DNA of 64,000 nt from assembly GCA_964491875.1 (NCBI GenBank), contig CAZBIC010000007.1, positions 1 to 64,000 on the forward strand, read 5' to 3'. Of the stretch, positions 1 through 8,812 are shown in pieces; positions within the stretch are counted from its first letter, which is position 1, and every line of letters starts with the position of its first letter. Origin of the DNA: JADJPG01 sp964491875. Lineage in GTDB: Bacteria; Verrucomicrobiota; Verrucomicrobiia; Limisphaerales; JADJPG01. The notes under the pieces are model-generated. The model was given only the letters and a program-made list of their open reading frames with translations. It was not told the origin of the DNA and made no database searches. Made by a program: the position numbers and the translations under genes.

Positions 1-87
1 GTCGCCGACGGGAATTTCCCTGCGAATGGCTTCGCAAACGGCGCGCTTCAAAAGCTCCCGGACCCGTTCTTGTCGGTGATTCGCCAT
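1..87 (-). CDS. rbfA: Ribosome-binding factor A, N-terminal fragment
   Basis: The 29 visible codons begin MANHRQERVRELL and continue KRAVCEAI, matching the N-terminal helix of RbfA, the 30S maturation factor that binds helix 1 of 16S rRNA. The rest of the gene lies beyond the window edge. It starts 17 nt after the infB stop on the same strand, the usual infB-rbfA order, so it is almost certainly co-transcribed with nusA and infB. The identification rests on a short fragment plus context. Confidence 0.82.
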   Translation of the reverse strand, partial: MANHRQERVRELLKRAVCEAIRREIPVGD

Positions 88-104
88 GGGATGTTCCGCG
101 GCGA

Positions 105-2618
105 TTACAGCTTGGCGGTGTGCTTCTCGACCATGTAGGTCTCGATGACGTCGCCCACTTGAAGTTCGTTGAAGCCTTCGATGCGAATACCGCATTCCAT
201 GCCGGCGCGCACTTCGTTGACTTCGTCCTGGAAACGCCGGAGCGTCTGCACCTGTCCTTCGTAGATGAGATTCTTGCGACGCATGACACGGACCTTGCCG
301 CGCACGATGCGTCCGCTGCCGACGATGCAGCCGGCCACGTTGCCGCCCTTGGAGAGCTCGAAAATCTTCTTCACGTCAGCCGAGCCGACGACGACTTCCT
401 TGATGATCGGATCGAGCAGACCCGCCATCGCTTCCTTCACCTCGTCGATGAGCTCGTAGATGATGGAGTAGAGCTTGATCTGGACACCTTCGCGCTTGGC
501 GACGTCGGAGACGCCGTTGTCAATGCGCGTGTGGAAGCCGAGAATCACGCCCTTCGAAGCCGAGGACAGCATGACGTCGGTTTCGGTGATGGTGCCGACC
601 GCGCTGTGAATGATGTCGAGCGAGACCTTGTCGGACTCGATCTTCTTGAGCGCCTCGACGAGGGCTTCGACGGAACCTTGCGTGTCCGCTTTCACCACGA
701 TCTTGAGCACCTTCGACGTGTTTTCGGCGAGCGTGGCGAACAAGTTCTCTAGCGTGATCTTGGAACGCGCTTCCTTGGCGAGAAGTTTCGCCTCATCCGA
801 GCGCGTCTCGGAAAGTTCGCGGGCGGTGCGATCGTTCTCCAGCACGCTGAATTCGAGACCGGCTTCCGGGACACCGTTCAAGCCGAGCACCTTCACGGCG
901 ACAGACGGACCGGCTTCCTTCAGGCGCTTGCCTTCCTCGTTGATGAGCGCGCGGACCTTGCCCCAATACTGACCGCAGATGATCACGTCGCCGACCCTGA
1001 GCGTGCCTTTGCGCACGAGCACCGTGGCAGTCGGACCACCGGGATCGAGGCCGGACTCAATGATGTTGCCTTTCGCGCGACGATCCGGATTCGCCTTCAG
1101 ATCCATCAGCTCGGCCTGAAGAATCAAGATTTCAAGCAGGTGCGGAATGCCGGTCTTGGTCAAACCGGAGACTTCAACGAAGGTGGTGTTACCGCCCCAG
1201 TCATCCGGCACCAGACCTCGTTCCTGAAGCTGCTGGCGCACCTTCATGGGATTCGCGTTCGGATGATCGCACTTGTTCACCGCGACAATAATCGGAACCT
1301 TCGCCGCCTGCGCGTGACTGAGGGCTTCCAGAGTCTGTAGCATCACGCCGTCATTCGCGGCGACCACGAGGATGACAATGTCAGTGACGTTTGCACCGCG
1401 AGCCCGCATGGCGCTGAACGCCGCGTGGCCGGGAGTGTCGAGAAACGTGATCTGTTGCAGCTCTTCCTTCCGCTCGGGATGCGGGAAGGAAATGGTGTAG
1501 GCACCAATGTGCTGGGTAATGCCGCCGGACTCGCCCGATGCGACGTTCGTCTGACGAATGGAATCGAGAAGCGTGGTCTTGCCGTGGTCGACGTGACCCA
1601 TGATGGTGACCACCGGCGCGCGGAGCTTGAGCTGCTCCGGCTTGTCCTGAATGTCATCTTCAGCCGCCTTCTTTGGCGCATGGACAATACCGCCGCCGCG
1701 CTCGCGCTTCTCAACTTCAAATTTGAAACCGTATTTGGCGCAAAGCTTCTGGGCGATCGTCTCGTCAATGGCCTGGTTGACGTTGGCCATCACCTTCAGC
1801 TCAATCAGATCGGCGATGAGCTGGAAGGGCTTCTTCTTCAGCTGTTCCGCCAGCTCGCGAACGATGATCGGCGGTTTGAGCGTGATGACTTCCGCACCTT
1901 CGGGCGCGGTGTAGACGGGACCGGTAGGCTGCGGTGGACGCATCGGACCACCCTGCCCCATTCCCGGACGACCACCCTGGCCTTGTTGGGGACGGCCCAT
2001 TTGCCCCTGGGGACCACGCGCACCGGGTCGTTGATCGAAGCGACCGCGGCCCATATCCGGCCGGCCGGCCGGCGCGGGCGTCATGCCGCGTTGCGGCGGT
2101 TTGCCGAAGCCGGGCCTCTCGGGCTGGCGCGGCGCCGGACGGGTGGGCAATTGAATGCGTCCTACCAGTTCACCCACTCGCGGCGGGGCCGGCGGGGCTG
2201 GAGGTGCGGGAGGCACCGGCGGAGCAGCAGGCTCTGGAGTTGGCGCGGGAGCCGGGGCGCTCGACTGAACGGGTTCCGGAGCGGAAGTTTCGGGCGATGG
2301 CGGAGCTTCTGCCGCGGGAGCGAGCGGAACAACCGGCTCGGCAACGGGCGGCTCCACGGGAGCAGCGACGACGTGCGCTGGCGGCTCAGGAGGCGCCGAT
2401 ACGATCAAAATTGGCTCCGGAGCCGGAGGGGGAGGAGGAGGTTCTGCAGGAGCAGGTGCAGCAGGCTTGAGGTGTTCCTCAAGGTATTCGGCGGTGATCT
2501 TATCCAGCGAGCTGGATGGCACCTTGGCAGTGGCAATGCCCAGTTCTTTGGCCTTCGAAAGCACTTCTTTGCTCTCGATTCCAAGCTTCTTCGCTATCTC
2601 GTAAATACGAACGGGCAT
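105..2618 (-). CDS. infB: Translation initiation factor IF-2
   Basis: GTPase that brings fMet-tRNA to the 30S subunit and promotes subunit joining. The 837-residue protein starts with an IF2_N helical domain (MPVRIYEIAKKLGI), followed by a long Pro/Ala- then Gly/Arg/Gln-rich low-complexity linker (about residues 50-235) and a second IF2_N-like segment. The G domain has P-loop GHVDHGKT at 341-348, DTPGH near 393 and NKCD near 447, followed by the EF-Tu-like domains II-IV. The ATG at 2618 gives the canonical N-terminus; no strong Shine-Dalgarno precedes it. It lies 82 nt downstream of nusA and 17 nt upstream of rbfA. Length and all GTPase motifs are normal, so it should be functional. Confidence 0.98.
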   Translation of the reverse strand: MPVRIYEIAKKLGIESKEVLSKAKELGIATAKVPSSSLDKITAEYLEEHLKPAAPAPAEPPPPPPAPEPILIVSAPPEPPAHVVAAPVEPPVAEPVVPLAPAAEAPPSPETSAPEPVQSSAPAPAPTPEPAAPPVPPAPPAPPAPPRVGELVGRIQLPTRPAPRQPERPGFGKPPQRGMTPAPAGRPDMGRGRFDQRPGARGPQGQMGRPQQGQGGRPGMGQGGPMRPPQPTGPVYTAPEGAEVITLKPPIIVRELAEQLKKKPFQLIADLIELKVMANVNQAIDETIAQKLCAKYGFKFEVEKRERGGGIVHAPKKAAEDDIQDKPEQLKLRAPVVTIMGHVDHGKTTLLDSIRQTNVASGESGGITQHIGAYTISFPHPERKEELQQITFLDTPGHAAFSAMRARGANVTDIVILVVAANDGVMLQTLEALSHAQAAKVPIIVAVNKCDHPNANPMKVRQQLQERGLVPDDWGGNTTFVEVSGLTKTGIPHLLEILILQAELMDLKANPDRRAKGNIIESGLDPGGPTATVLVRKGTLRVGDVIICGQYWGKVRALINEEGKRLKEAGPSVAVKVLGLNGVPEAGLEFSVLENDRTARELSETRSDEAKLLAKEARSKITLENLFATLAENTSKVLKIVVKADTQGSVEALVEALKKIESDKVSLDIIHSAVGTITETDVMLSSASKGVILGFHTRIDNGVSDVAKREGVQIKLYSIIYELIDEVKEAMAGLLDPIIKEVVVGSADVKKIFELSKGGNVAGCIVGSGRIVRGKVRVMRRKNLIYEGQVQTLRRFQDEVNEVRAGMECGIRIEGFNELQVGDVIETYMVEKHTAKL

Positions 2619-2700
2619 AATTATCTGTTCTCAACCGGCGGGAAAACCTGGTCTTCATGCGCACAAAACGCCGAGATGGTTTTCAATCGCCATACCAACA

Positions 2701-3963
2701 TCAAACAACAGTGAAGGAGCGACGAGTCGCTTCTGCCTTGGCAGCATCCATGATGGCCTCAGCCTTGTCACCAATTTCCGGCATCTCAGCGAGGTCACTG
2801 ACCTCTGCCTGGAGGAGATCCTCCAGACTGGTCAAGCCGTGCTGAACGAGCGCGCTCGCGTGCTCCTCAGCAATGCCAGGAATCGCCGCCAGCGCCTTCA
2901 CCGCCTGGGCGATCTTTTCTTCAAAACCCATCACCGCAATCTGCTCGGCTTCGATATCGACCTGCCAACCCGTCAGCCTTGCGGTCAGACGCGCGTTCTG
3001 GCCGCGCTTTCCGATGGCGAGCGATAACTGGTCGTCACTGACGACAATCTTCACCCGACGGCGGGCCTCATCGATTTCAAAAGTCTTCAACTTCGCCGGC
3101 GCCAGGGCGTTCGTGACAAACTCCCGGACATTCGGCGACCAGCGGATGATATCCACCTTCTCGTTGTTCAGTTCGCGAACAATATTCTTCACGCGCTGCC
3201 CCCGGAGACCAACGCAGGCCCCCACCGGATCCACCTTCTCGTCCCGCGTATAAACCGCCAGCTTCGTACGGAAACCCGGCTCACGGGCAACGCCCTTGAT
3301 CTCGATCGTTCCGTCGCTGATCTCGGACACTTCGAGCAGGAACAGCTTGATGACAAACTGCGGATCAGCGCGGGAAAGGATGATTTCCGGACCGTGCGGA
3401 CCATTCTCGACGGCCTTCACGTAGCAGCGAATTCGTTCCCCGACCTGATACTCCTCCGTGGGCACGCGTTCCCGATTTGGGAGCAACGCCTCATACTTGC
3501 CGAGGTCGATATGAACATCCGAACGCTCAAATCGGCGGACCGTTCCGCTGATGATTTCGCCAACGCGATCCTTGAACTCAGTGAAGATCAACTGCTTCTC
3601 CGCGCGGCGGATGTGCTGCATCAGCGATTGCTTGGCATACTGCGAGGCAATTCGCCCGAAGCCAGCCGGCGTCACTTCCAACTCCAGCTCGTCACCAACG
3701 TTGGCATCGGCCTTAATCCGGCGAGCGTCAAAAACAGAAATCTGATCGTGCTTGGAGAGAACTTTCTCGGCCACGACCAGCTTCGCGAAAGCCTTGATGT
3801 CGCCGGATTTGGGATCGATGACACAGCGCAGCTCCCGCGCCGGACCCACCGCCTTCTTCGCGGCAGACAACAACGCTTCTTGTACAGCCGAAACCAGGAC
3901 ATCCTTGCTGATGCCTTTCTCCCGCTCCCAGAATTCCAAGACGGCTAAAAAGTCGGCGTTCAT
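2701..3963 (-). CDS. nusA: Transcription termination/antitermination factor NusA
   Basis: RNA polymerase-associated factor controlling pausing, termination and antitermination. I use the ATG at 3963 (MNADFLAVLEFWEREKGI), which gives the family N-terminus. The longer frame to 4038 reads through a leader hairpin and gives no NusA-like residues. Domains are an N-terminal RNAP-binding domain (1-130), S1 (about 134-200), KH1 (GLRGQRVKN near 252-260), KH2 (GKRGQNARL near 318-326) and a C-terminal helix-hairpin-helix region (about 350-420). A weak GGTGG lies about 10 nt upstream of the start. It heads the nusA-infB-rbfA operon. Unlike the common rimP-nusA order, no rimP is present upstream. A promoter and a terminator-like hairpin in its leader suggest attenuation. 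Confidence 0.97.
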   Translation of the reverse strand: MNADFLAVLEFWEREKGISKDVLVSAVQEALLSAAKKAVGPARELRCVIDPKSGDIKAFAKLVVAEKVLSKHDQISVFDARRIKADANVGDELELEVTPAGFGRIASQYAKQSLMQHIRRAEKQLIFTEFKDRVGEIISGTVRRFERSDVHIDLGKYEALLPNRERVPTEEYQVGERIRCYVKAVENGPHGPEIILSRADPQFVIKLFLLEVSEISDGTIEIKGVAREPGFRTKLAVYTRDEKVDPVGACVGLRGQRVKNIVRELNNEKVDIIRWSPNVREFVTNALAPAKLKTFEIDEARRRVKIVVSDDQLSLAIGKRGQNARLTARLTGWQVDIEAEQIAVMGFEEKIAQAVKALAAIPGIAEEHASALVQHGLTSLEDLLQAEVSDLAEMPEIGDKAEAIMDAAKAEATRRSFTVV

Positions 3964-3995
3964 AAGCACATTCCACCCCGGCCCACCCCGGGAAC

Positions 3996-4023
3996 AAAAA
4001 AGTCGGAAGTTGAGCTCCGACTT
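3996..4023 (-). terminator. Terminator-like attenuator in nusA leader
   Basis: Read on the minus strand, an 8-bp perfect stem (AAGTCGGA paired with TCCGACTT, 8-nt loop) is followed at once by six T residues. It lies 33-60 nt upstream of the nusA ATG and downstream of the predicted promoter, so it sits in the 5' leader rather than after a gene. A second small hairpin (GCTGG/CCAGC, positions 4030-4043) precedes it and could be part of an alternative fold. Confidence 0.68.
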
Positions 4024-4064
4024 GTTCGCGCTGGTCACCCAGCAAACTTTACGTTCTGTGACGC

Positions 4065-4093
4065 AGGATAGAAATCGCTGTAAAGCGAGTCAA
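4065..4093 (-). promoter_or_regulatory. Predicted sigma-70 promoter for nusA-infB-rbfA
   Basis: On the minus strand, TTGACT (4088-4093) and TATCCT (4065-4070) are separated by exactly 17 nt, close to the sigma-70 consensus. Initiation would fall near 4057, giving a leader of about 95 nt before the nusA ATG that contains two hairpins. Prediction from sequence only. Confidence 0.6.
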
Positions 4094-4098
4094 GCGGC

Positions 4099-4130
4099 AA
4101 AACCCCGGCGGTCAACCGACCGCACAGGGG
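4099..4130 (-). terminator. Intrinsic terminator after the two-repeat secreted protein gene
   Basis: Read on the minus strand, CCCC TGT GCGGTC GGTT GACCGC C GGGG is followed by TTTT. The inner 6-bp stem with outer G/C pairs and a U-tract begins 12 nt past the stop of the 4142-4933 gene. It would separate that gene from the nusA operon, whose promoter starts immediately afterwards. Confidence 0.6.
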
Positions 4131-4141
4131 CACAGGGAAAA

Positions 4142-4933
4142 TCAATCCACCCGCGTGGCCTCCCACTCGATCTCGCGATCCTCGCCGTTGACCTCGGACT
4201 CCAGTGTGCCTTTGATCGAATCGCCGGACACCTTGCCCTGGTGCTTGGTCAAAGTTCGCGTCTCAAAGAATGTGCGCTCGATCTCGAAGTAAATGACACC
4301 GTTGGTGAAGAACCCGTTGGTAATGGCCACGGAACCTATCGGCCCGCGGGAGGACACCGTCTTCCCGGTAATCCGCTCGCCCTCCTGCTCCAGTTCCACG
4401 CGACTTTCGAAGCCGCGGCCTCGTCCGCCTGGCCCACGCCCGCCGCCACCCCCACCGCCGCCGCCAAAGAACGAATTCGTCCAGCGCCAGACACCTTCCA
4501 CGCCGTGATGCGCCCGGGTGGCTTCCCAGTCGAAGGCCTGCTTCTCCCCGGCCCAGTCGGACTCGATCTTGCCCTTGATGGCCTGGTCGTTCCACTTACC
4601 CGCGTAGGTCGTCACCACATCCCGGTCATTGCGGCGCCGCACCACCTGAAAGCTCACCTGATCTCCAGTCACGGCCAAATTTGTAACTGTCGTCTCGGTG
4701 CCCGATCGAAAGCTCGTCTTCCCGGTTAACCGCCCGTCATCCACCGTGAACCTCAGCTTCGGCCGGTTCGTCGTGCCATCCGGCATCACGAAATTCCAAC
4801 GCCACGTACCTTCAAGAGTCGGCGCCTTGCTCAAATCCGCAGCGTCAGCGGATTCCACGCGTTGATGCGTGAACACGCCGATCGCCAGCGCGACCGCCAC
4901 CAATCCCAGGGTTGCTTGTTTTTTCATGCTCAA
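4142..4933 (-). CDS. Secreted protein of two homologous beta-rich repeats
   Basis: A 263-residue exported protein of unknown function. It has a signal peptide (hydrophobic LGLVAVALAIGVF, cleavage near residues 25-32). It then has two copies of one module: (L/V)EG(T/V)WRW at the start, (L/I)TGKT, a beta segment, IKG.(I/L)ES, and (F/I).WEATR at the end, at about 39-127 and 131-262. The pattern resembles lipocalin-like or DUF1080-neighbouring beta barrels, but I cannot name the family. A run of nine glycines followed by RG repeats (about residues 154-175) lies inside repeat 2. It sits 1 nt after the POP-PhoD fusion gene on the same strand, so it is very likely co-transcribed with it, and a terminator follows. 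Both proteins carry Gly/Arg-rich inserts. Confidence 0.8.
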   Translation of the reverse strand: MSMKKQATLGLVAVALAIGVFTHQRVESADAADLSKAPTLEGTWRWNFVMPDGTTNRPKLRFTVDDGRLTGKTSFRSGTETTVTNLAVTGDQVSFQVVRRRNDRDVVTTYAGKWNDQAIKGKIESDWAGEKQAFDWEATRAHHGVEGVWRWTNSFFGGGGGGGGGRGPGGRGRGFESRVELEQEGERITGKTVSSRGPIGSVAITNGFFTNGVIYFEIERTFFETRTLTKHQGKVSGDSIKGTLESEVNGEDREIEWEATRVD

Positions 4934-4934
4934 C

Positions 4935-7900
4935 TCACTTTCTGGCCTTGCCGGCCGGCACGCTGAACTTCATGGAAATCTTCTCCTCGTTCTTGTTGTT
5001 TCGCCCGCTGTAGGTCACGTCGATTCGGTCGCCGCGATCATCCACCTTCATCCAGCCAAATCCTCCCTCGCCATTCTTCATCTTGTAGACGCCCTGACTA
5101 TACGGCCCGCCTTTGAGCGATGGATTCTGATCCAGCGGCCCGCCGCACATCACCGGAATCGGCGCACCGCCACCCGTCGCGTAATCCGCGTTCGAGCCAT
5201 CGTCCGCCGCGAGCATGTGCGAGTCACCATGGATGATGCACACGCCCTGAATTCCGTTGTCCTTGATGAAGTCCGCCATCTCACGACGTTCGGTGGCGAA
5301 GACGCTCCAATGATCGTCGTCCGACCGCGGCGGTTGATTACCCCGTCCGCGGCCCCCGCGATTGCTGTTCGTTCGCGATCCGGAAATCTCATTCGTGCCG
5401 CGGTTTTCGTTTCGGCCGAAACCCCCTCCTCCGAATCCACCCCGGCCCGACTGCGAATTCGTCCGCCCCACGAGATTCGTGTGATGGATGAATCCGAACT
5501 CGTTCGTGCGCACGTTGCGATAGACGACATTCGTCGGATTGCCAATCCACGGCACGGTGCTCATCCAGACGATGAGCGGAAACTTTCCGTTCGACGCCAG
5601 CAACTCCTTCTTCAACCACGCCTTTTGATCCGGGCCGAGGATCGACTTGTTCGCGTCATCCTTGTTCGTCACCGAGTCACGATCCGAACGCAGATCGGTC
5701 ATGATAAATTTGACGCGCCCGACGGAAAACGTCTGCGTGATCGGGCCGGTTCCGTCGAACACCATCGGGTAATGAGGCACGTACTCCTCGTAAATGCCGC
5801 GCACCGCCTCATGGGTCTTCGAACGGCGGTTCGCGTTGTTCCCGCCAAAGTCATGATCATCCCACACGTAGGTCATCGGGACATTGCGATAGAGGTCGGA
5901 TTGCTGCGGCGAAGCCAGGACCTGATTATACGCAGCGCGGAAAAGTGCGCGGCTGTTCGTGCGGATGTCGAGATACTGGAAATCACCCAGATGCATGAAG
6001 AACAACGGATGACTTTCGCGAATGCGATCAAACGTATCAAGTGTCGAACCCGTGCGCGCACACGACGCGAACGCAAACTCGAACGACGCCGGTCCGGGCT
6101 TCGGAAAGGTGTGAAACTGGCCGCGCCTGGCGATATCCAGCCGGCCATCCACCTCAATGGCATAGTGATACTGCGTGTCTGGATCCAGATTCTCCAACTT
6201 GAACTCGACCACATTGTTTTGCGCCAGCTCCGCGAAAACGCGGGACGAAGTCCGCCGCCACGTCAGCAAAGGACTCTTGCTGTATATCAGTCTCGCTCCC
6301 AAACCCTCCCCTTCCAGTTTCGCCTTCACGACAATGGAGGTCGGCGTCACACCGCCGCTCCACGGACCGCGGTCCACCAGCGAATAACTCAAGCCCAGTT
6401 GTTCGAACAAAAACGCGTAGACGTCCGTGAGCTCTTGAATCCGCGCGCTCAACGCCGTCCCCTGCCCGTGCCCGGTATTGGCGCTCGTGCGCAGCAGCAC
6501 CGGATTCCTGGACGCCGTCGCGGCCTGCAAACGCGCCGTCATTTTTTTCGAGTGCGCCGGATTCACCCGCCCATCGTGCTCGCCCGTCAGCATCAAGACC
6601 GATGGATACTTCACGCGATCGGTGACCCGATGGTACGGCGAGTAAGCATTCAGCGCGCGGAAGTGATCCGGATTCGTCACCGTTCCGAACTCCGTCACAT
6701 TGAATGCGCCGTTCGGGTCGCGCTCCACGCGTAGCATGTCATAGACACCCACATGCGACACCACCGCGCGGAACAACTCCGGCCGTTGCGTGGCCGCCGC
6801 ACCCATCAAGAGCCCGCCGTTGCTCCCGCCTTCGATCGCCAGCTTGCCGGAGCTCGTGAAGTTCGAACGAATCAGGAACTCCGCGCACGCAATGAAATCG
6901 TCGAACACGTTCTGCTTGCGCGTGAGCATGCCAGCCTGATGCCAGTCCTCGCCGAACTCTCCGCCGCCGCGCAAATTCGCGATGGCGTAAATGCCACCCT
7001 GATCCAACCACACGCGGCGCCACAGATCGAAACGCGGCTCCATACTGATCCCGTAACCACCGTAGCCATACAAAATTGCCGGCGCTTCGCCGTTCAATCG
7101 CGTGCCTTTGCGCCGGATGATGTTCAACGGAACCTTCGTTCCGTCCTTGGAGGTCACGAGCTCGCGCACCAATTCCACGTCGTTGAAGGGCACCGGTGAA
7201 CTGCCCGCCAGCGGCAAAGCCACCACCCGGTCCCGATCCTGCGAGCCGTTATAACGCCACCATTGATACGGCGCCGTGTAGGAAACCGTGCGGAACAACA
7301 CCTCATCGCCTTGCGTCACGAGAACCTGCTGCACCGCCGTGACGCCCGTGTCGCGCGGCGACCGAATGCGCCCGTCGTTGAAGTCGAGGAAGCCAAAGTC
7401 CGACGGACCGCCGTCGATGTAGGTTAACGCAAGTCCGCTCGCCGCCGCGTGAAAGCTGCTAATGACATTCGTCGTCTCGCGCAACACCACCGCGGCCTTC
7501 GCGAGATCAGTCTCGGCGAACGGAAGTCGCAGAATCTTTCCCTTCGGCGCGTCGCGTCGCGAGAGCAGATACAGCGCATCGTCCTTGCCCGCCTCGATGT
7601 AGAGCGGGTCGCGACCGAACTCCGCCTGCACCACACCATCGCTGAAGCGCGTCACCTGCCGCCATTGACCCGAGGGCTCACGAAGGAAGTGCGCGAACTC
7701 GCCGCCATCGCCATTCGCCACCGTCGCGAGGAAGCGTTTTCCATCCGGGCTCGCTGACAGCTCAATCTCTGCGATACGCGGAAACTCCTTCCCGACCTCA
7801 TAACGATCCTGCGTCACCGGCGTTCCGAGCTGATGAAAATAAACCTGCTGATGGAAACTCAGGTCCGCCTCGGGTCGTTCCCCTGGATGCGGATAGCGGG

Positions 7901-8609
7901 TGTAGAAGATTCCAGAACCATCCGCGGTCCACACGGCATTCCCGCCCGCGGTCGGTCCCTGCACGCGCGGCACCACATCGGACAGCTTGCGACCCGTCGC
8001 CACCTCGTAGAAATACAACGTGCCCATCTCGCTGCCCTTCTCGGAGAGCGACACCCCCACCAGCTTCCCGTCCGGCGACGGCACATACCAATCGATCGCC
8101 GTCGTGCCGTTCGCATCGAGACGATTCACATCCAACACCACGCGTTCCGTGGCGAGATTGGTCGGTGAACTCAGCGTCACCAGCACCGGCTGCTCGGCCG
8201 GCGGCTGGAACTTCAGCATGAACAACGTACCCTTGCGCGAGCTCAGCGAATAGTAATTCGTCGTCGGCTCCATCAGCAACCGCGTGAATCGATCCTCAAT
8301 CCACTTCCGTTCAGGAACTTTGTCCAACGCCGCTCGCGCCTCGCGATTCTGCGCCGCCGTCCACTTCTGCACCGCCGGGTCAGCGGCATTCTCCAGCCAC
8401 TGATAATCATCCGTGACCTTCACGCCGTGATACTCGTTTACCACCGGCTTGCGCGGCGTGCGCACCGCCGCGTCCGCCACGAACGTCCCCAACAGGACGG
8501 AGGCAAACGCCAGCGCGAGTAGCGCGCGACGGCGGTGGAGAAAGATTGTGGGTGCAAAAACCGACCACCTGGCGGCGGTCCTCGAGGCGTCCGTGCTGAA
8601 TGCGCGCAT
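4935..8609 (-). CDS. Prolyl oligopeptidase (S9) fused to PhoD-type phosphatase
   Basis: One uninterrupted frame of 1224 residues joins two enzymes that are normally separate. The N-terminal signal/anchor (LLALAFASVLLG) is followed by an S9A prolyl oligopeptidase (about 45-735). It has a seven-blade propeller and catalytic Ser in GGSNGG (near 596), Asp in GEHDGRVNP (near 677) and His in NTGHGQG (near 712). A PhoD phosphodiesterase/alkaline phosphatase D follows (about 740-1220). It has an N-terminal FN3-like domain (GPWSGGVTPTS), HLGDFQYLD, YVWDDHDFGGNNA and HGDSHML metal-ligand motifs. A Gly/Arg/Asn-rich loop (about 1046-1093) interrupts the phosphatase. ATG 8609 gives a compact signal peptide; upstream ATG 8651 and TTG 8681 are alternatives. 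It probably acts outside the cytoplasm in peptide and phosphate scavenging. Confidence 0.9.
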   Translation of the reverse strand: MRAFSTDASRTAARWSVFAPTIFLHRRRALLALAFASVLLGTFVADAAVRTPRKPVVNEYHGVKVTDDYQWLENAADPAVQKWTAAQNREARAALDKVPERKWIEDRFTRLLMEPTTNYYSLSSRKGTLFMLKFQPPAEQPVLVTLSSPTNLATERVVLDVNRLDANGTTAIDWYVPSPDGKLVGVSLSEKGSEMGTLYFYEVATGRKLSDVVPRVQGPTAGGNAVWTADGSGIFYTRYPHPGERPEADLSFHQQVYFHQLGTPVTQDRYEVGKEFPRIAEIELSASPDGKRFLATVANGDGGEFAHFLREPSGQWRQVTRFSDGVVQAEFGRDPLYIEAGKDDALYLLSRRDAPKGKILRLPFAETDLAKAAVVLRETTNVISSFHAAASGLALTYIDGGPSDFGFLDFNDGRIRSPRDTGVTAVQQVLVTQGDEVLFRTVSYTAPYQWWRYNGSQDRDRVVALPLAGSSPVPFNDVELVRELVTSKDGTKVPLNIIRRKGTRLNGEAPAILYGYGGYGISMEPRFDLWRRVWLDQGGIYAIANLRGGGEFGEDWHQAGMLTRKQNVFDDFIACAEFLIRSNFTSSGKLAIEGGSNGGLLMGAAATQRPELFRAVVSHVGVYDMLRVERDPNGAFNVTEFGTVTNPDHFRALNAYSPYHRVTDRVKYPSVLMLTGEHDGRVNPAHSKKMTARLQAATASRNPVLLRTSANTGHGQGTALSARIQELTDVYAFLFEQLGLSYSLVDRGPWSGGVTPTSIVVKAKLEGEGLGARLIYSKSPLLTWRRTSSRVFAELAQNNVVEFKLENLDPDTQYHYAIEVDGRLDIARRGQFHTFPKPGPASFEFAFASCARTGSTLDTFDRIRESHPLFFMHLGDFQYLDIRTNSRALFRAAYNQVLASPQQSDLYRNVPMTYVWDDHDFGGNNANRRSKTHEAVRGIYEEYVPHYPMVFDGTGPITQTFSVGRVKFIMTDLRSDRDSVTNKDDANKSILGPDQKAWLKKELLASNGKFPLIVWMSTVPWIGNPTNVVYRNVRTNEFGFIHHTNLVGRTNSQSGRGGFGGGGFGRNENRGTNEISGSRTNSNRGGRGRGNQPPRSDDDHWSVFATERREMADFIKDNGIQGVCIIHGDSHMLAADDGSNADYATGGGAPIPVMCGGPLDQNPSLKGGPYSQGVYKMKNGEGGFGWMKVDDRGDRIDVTYSGRNNKNEEKISMKFSVPAGKARK

Positions 8610-8812
8610 GATATTGGACTCACTGACCTTTGTTACGCAAACCCGCCGCATCAAGACACAATGCGCCCGGGCAGCATGCAACGTCAGGTCAATGTCTTAA
8701 TCGACACTTCATCTTGGTACATGGTTACGCGCAACCATGTTTAATCTCGTCACGAACATTTCACGGTCACGGGTTCCAGCGTCCGTGCAAGAGCTGCTCG
8801 GCGCCTTGATCA

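Noticed and set aside
1425..2714. A 429-codon frame on the plus strand
   Set aside because: It is antisense to infB, contains unusual Arg/Leu/Gly-rich sequence and no domain. It is a shadow of the GC-rich gene.
4935..8681. POP-PhoD could be two genes joined by a sequencing error
   Set aside because: The single frame runs through both domains without a stop, and the linker is short and colinear with family boundaries. I retained it as a fusion, with assembly checking noted as decisive.
8720..8739. CATGGTT / AACCATG inverted repeat upstream of the POP-PhoD gene
   Set aside because: Only 7-bp arms with a 6-nt spacer and no supporting context; could arise by chance.
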